A stretch of DNA of 64,000 nucleotides from an uncultured Sphingomonas sp. Lineage in GTDB: Bacteria > Pseudomonadota > Alphaproteobacteria > Sphingomonadales > Sphingomonadaceae. Within the stretch, counting starts at the first letter, position 1. Each line of letters starts with the position of its first letter. The stretch spans positions 62,001-126,000 of the forward strand of contig NZ_CALMPA010000023.1 of assembly GCF_937871615.1 (NCBI RefSeq), given 5' to 3'. Positions 63,021 through 64,000 of this stretch are shown piece by piece. The position numbers and the translations under genes are program-made. Below the pieces are notes generated by a model. It had not been told where the DNA came from, made no database searches, and saw nothing but the letters and a program-made list of their open reading frames with translations.

Positions 63021-63344
63021 TCAACGCACCGCCGCGCTGGCGAGCCGGGTCTGCCGGCTCGCGGCGACGAGTGCTTCGCGTTGGGCGGTGGCGACCGCCA
63101 GCGTCTCCGCACGGCAGCGGGTGACGTTGATCTCGCCCGCCAGATCGGCGCTGGAAGCCTCGCCGCAAACACGGATCACCGCACCGGCGATACGATGATC
63201 GAGCCGCCGCACGTCATGCGCGCGGGCAAGATCGAGATCGGCATGATGCACCGCGATCGAGGGCGATGGTTCGACGCTCTGGGCGAAAGCCGGCGCGCCG
63301 GTGAAAGCCGCGGCAAAGGCCGCGAGCGCAAGGATCGTTTTCAT
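63021..63344 (-). CDS. UrcA family protein
   Basis: 107-aa exported protein: signal peptide ILALAAFAAAFTGAPAFAQ, then the UrcA core VHHADLDLARAHDVRRLDHR and two Cys (VCGEAS, VTRCRAE) likely to form a disulphide. A small family common in sphingomonads; function unknown. Confidence 0.85.
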   Translation of the reverse strand: MKTILALAAFAAAFTGAPAFAQSVEPSPSIAVHHADLDLARAHDVRRLDHRIAGAVIRVCGEASSADLAGEINVTRCRAETLAVATAQREALVAASRQTRLASAAVR

Positions 63345-63471
63345 TGTGATGGTCTCCGGGGATGAAAATCGTTCGCGTCGGCGCCGGCGCTGCCCCCATA
63401 TAATCCCCCTGCCCCCCGGATGACGAACAACGATGTTGCCGACTCATTCTGCAAAAGTGCAGAATGGCGCG

Positions 63472-64000
63472 ATGCACGACTGGGGCGATATCCGGCATTT
63501 TCTGGCGGTGGCCGAAACCGGCAGCACGCTGGCCGCCGCGCGCACGCTACAGGTCAGCCAGACGACCGCCGCGCGCCGCATCGCCGCGCTGGAGGAGGCG
63601 CTGGGCCTGACCCTGTTCGAGCGGCGGCAAAGCGGCTATTCGCTCACTCCCGCCGGCGAAACCCTGCTCGCCCATGCGCGCGCGGCGGAAGATGCGATTC
63701 GCCGGGTGGCCGATGAGGCGGCGTTGCTGCGCCGGGCGGCGGAAGGCGTTGTTCGCCTCACCATGTCGCCGATCTTCGCCTTCACCTTCATGGCCCCGAT
63801 CGTCCGCGACCTGCGCACCGCCCACCCCGAGATACGCATCGAGATCGACACCAGCGAGGACGTGCGCGATCTGGCGGGCGGAGAGGCGGATGTGGCCCTG
63901 CGCGTCTGCCACAGCCCGACCGGCGCCGGCCTGATCTGTCGCCGGCTGACCGACGATCCGTGGACGGTCTATTGCAGCCGATCCTATGCCGAGCAGCACG
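63472..64000 (+). CDS. LysR-family transcriptional regulator (partial, 3' end off window)
   Basis: First about 176 residues visible. N-terminal winged helix MHDWGDIRHFLAVAETGSTL, QVSQTTAARRIAALEEALGL, TLFERRQSGYSLTPAGE; then the start of the substrate-binding domain (EGVVRLTMSPIFAFTFMAPI). Divergent from the UrcA gene, which may be a target. Confidence 0.92.
   Translation, partial: MHDWGDIRHFLAVAETGSTLAAARTLQVSQTTAARRIAALEEALGLTLFERRQSGYSLTPAGETLLAHARAAEDAIRRVADEAALLRRAAEGVVRLTMSPIFAFTFMAPIVRDLRTAHPEIRIEIDTSEDVRDLAGGEADVALRVCHSPTGAGLICRRLTDDPWTVYCSRSYAEQH

Noticed and set aside
61207-63198. Long plus-strand frame opposite recJ
   Set aside because: Mirror frame without recognisable motifs.

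Overview
The window reads as the chromosome of a high-GC alphaproteobacterium of the Sphingomonas type. It has three large TonB-dependent receptors, a FecI/FecR cell-surface signalling cassette, a LuxR-LuxI pair with a PhyH-type dioxygenase, UrcA-family and DUF1178 proteins, and start codons that very often overlap the preceding stop as ATGA. No rRNA is present. tRNA-Arg(CCT) and tRNA-Glu(TTC) are complete. A 3' fragment of tRNA-Lys(CTT) marks an integration site.

Left part (1-15266), probably an integrated island: FecA-like receptor (partial), FecR and an ECF sigma factor; a fused nucleotidyltransferase-HEPN protein; an AbiEii-type nucleotidyltransferase with a small unknown partner; luxR-luxI-phyH-gntR; a three-gene module with a membrane-anchored HTH protein; a MarR-like regulator; a LuxR solo; and a tyrosine integrase lying against the tRNA-Lys 3' fragment.

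15727-21113 is a metal block: chrB-chrA-DUF1259-lipoprotein for chromate, then an RcnA-like nickel/cobalt exporter with a CsoR/RcnR repressor that lacks the usual metal-binding cysteine. A perfect 8-bp inverted repeat with a C-tract lies in front of the exporter gene.

21427-32195 is a complete type I-C CRISPR-Cas locus on the minus strand (cas3-cas5c-cas8c-cas7, cas4-cas1-cas2, then leader and 37 spacers). Two features stand out. (1) Between cas7 and cas4 there is a solitary 32-nt repeat-like element on the plus strand, with a compensated stem, a 27-nt pseudo-spacer and a 3' hairpin. Its first 11 nt match a site 5 nt upstream of the cas4 start (10 of 11, the only mismatch at position 6), directly behind a TTC PAM. 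This is the architecture of a crRNA-like autoregulator (CreR/CreA type). (2) The cas-proximal end of the array records a repeat mutation: one repeat carries a 20-bp tandem duplication (52 bp), and the six younger repeats are exactly its leader-side 32 bp. This is a natural read-out of a ruler anchored at the leader, and it removes the normal crRNA 5' handle from the six newest spacers.

32252-64000 is mostly core chromosome: a two-component system divergent from an RND efflux operon, an M20 peptidase, a 150-bp palindromic element, CYTH-ettA, folE-SDR-folB, a TonB receptor, SWIB protein, tRNA-Arg, the cluster DUF1178-nitrilase-grxC-comF facing a methyltransferase, a BaiN-like flavoprotein with a 59-aa protein upstream, a GH29 fucosidase, a JmjC-like protein, a second TonB receptor with a clear terminator, tRNA-Glu, recJ, an UrcA protein and a partial LysR regulator.
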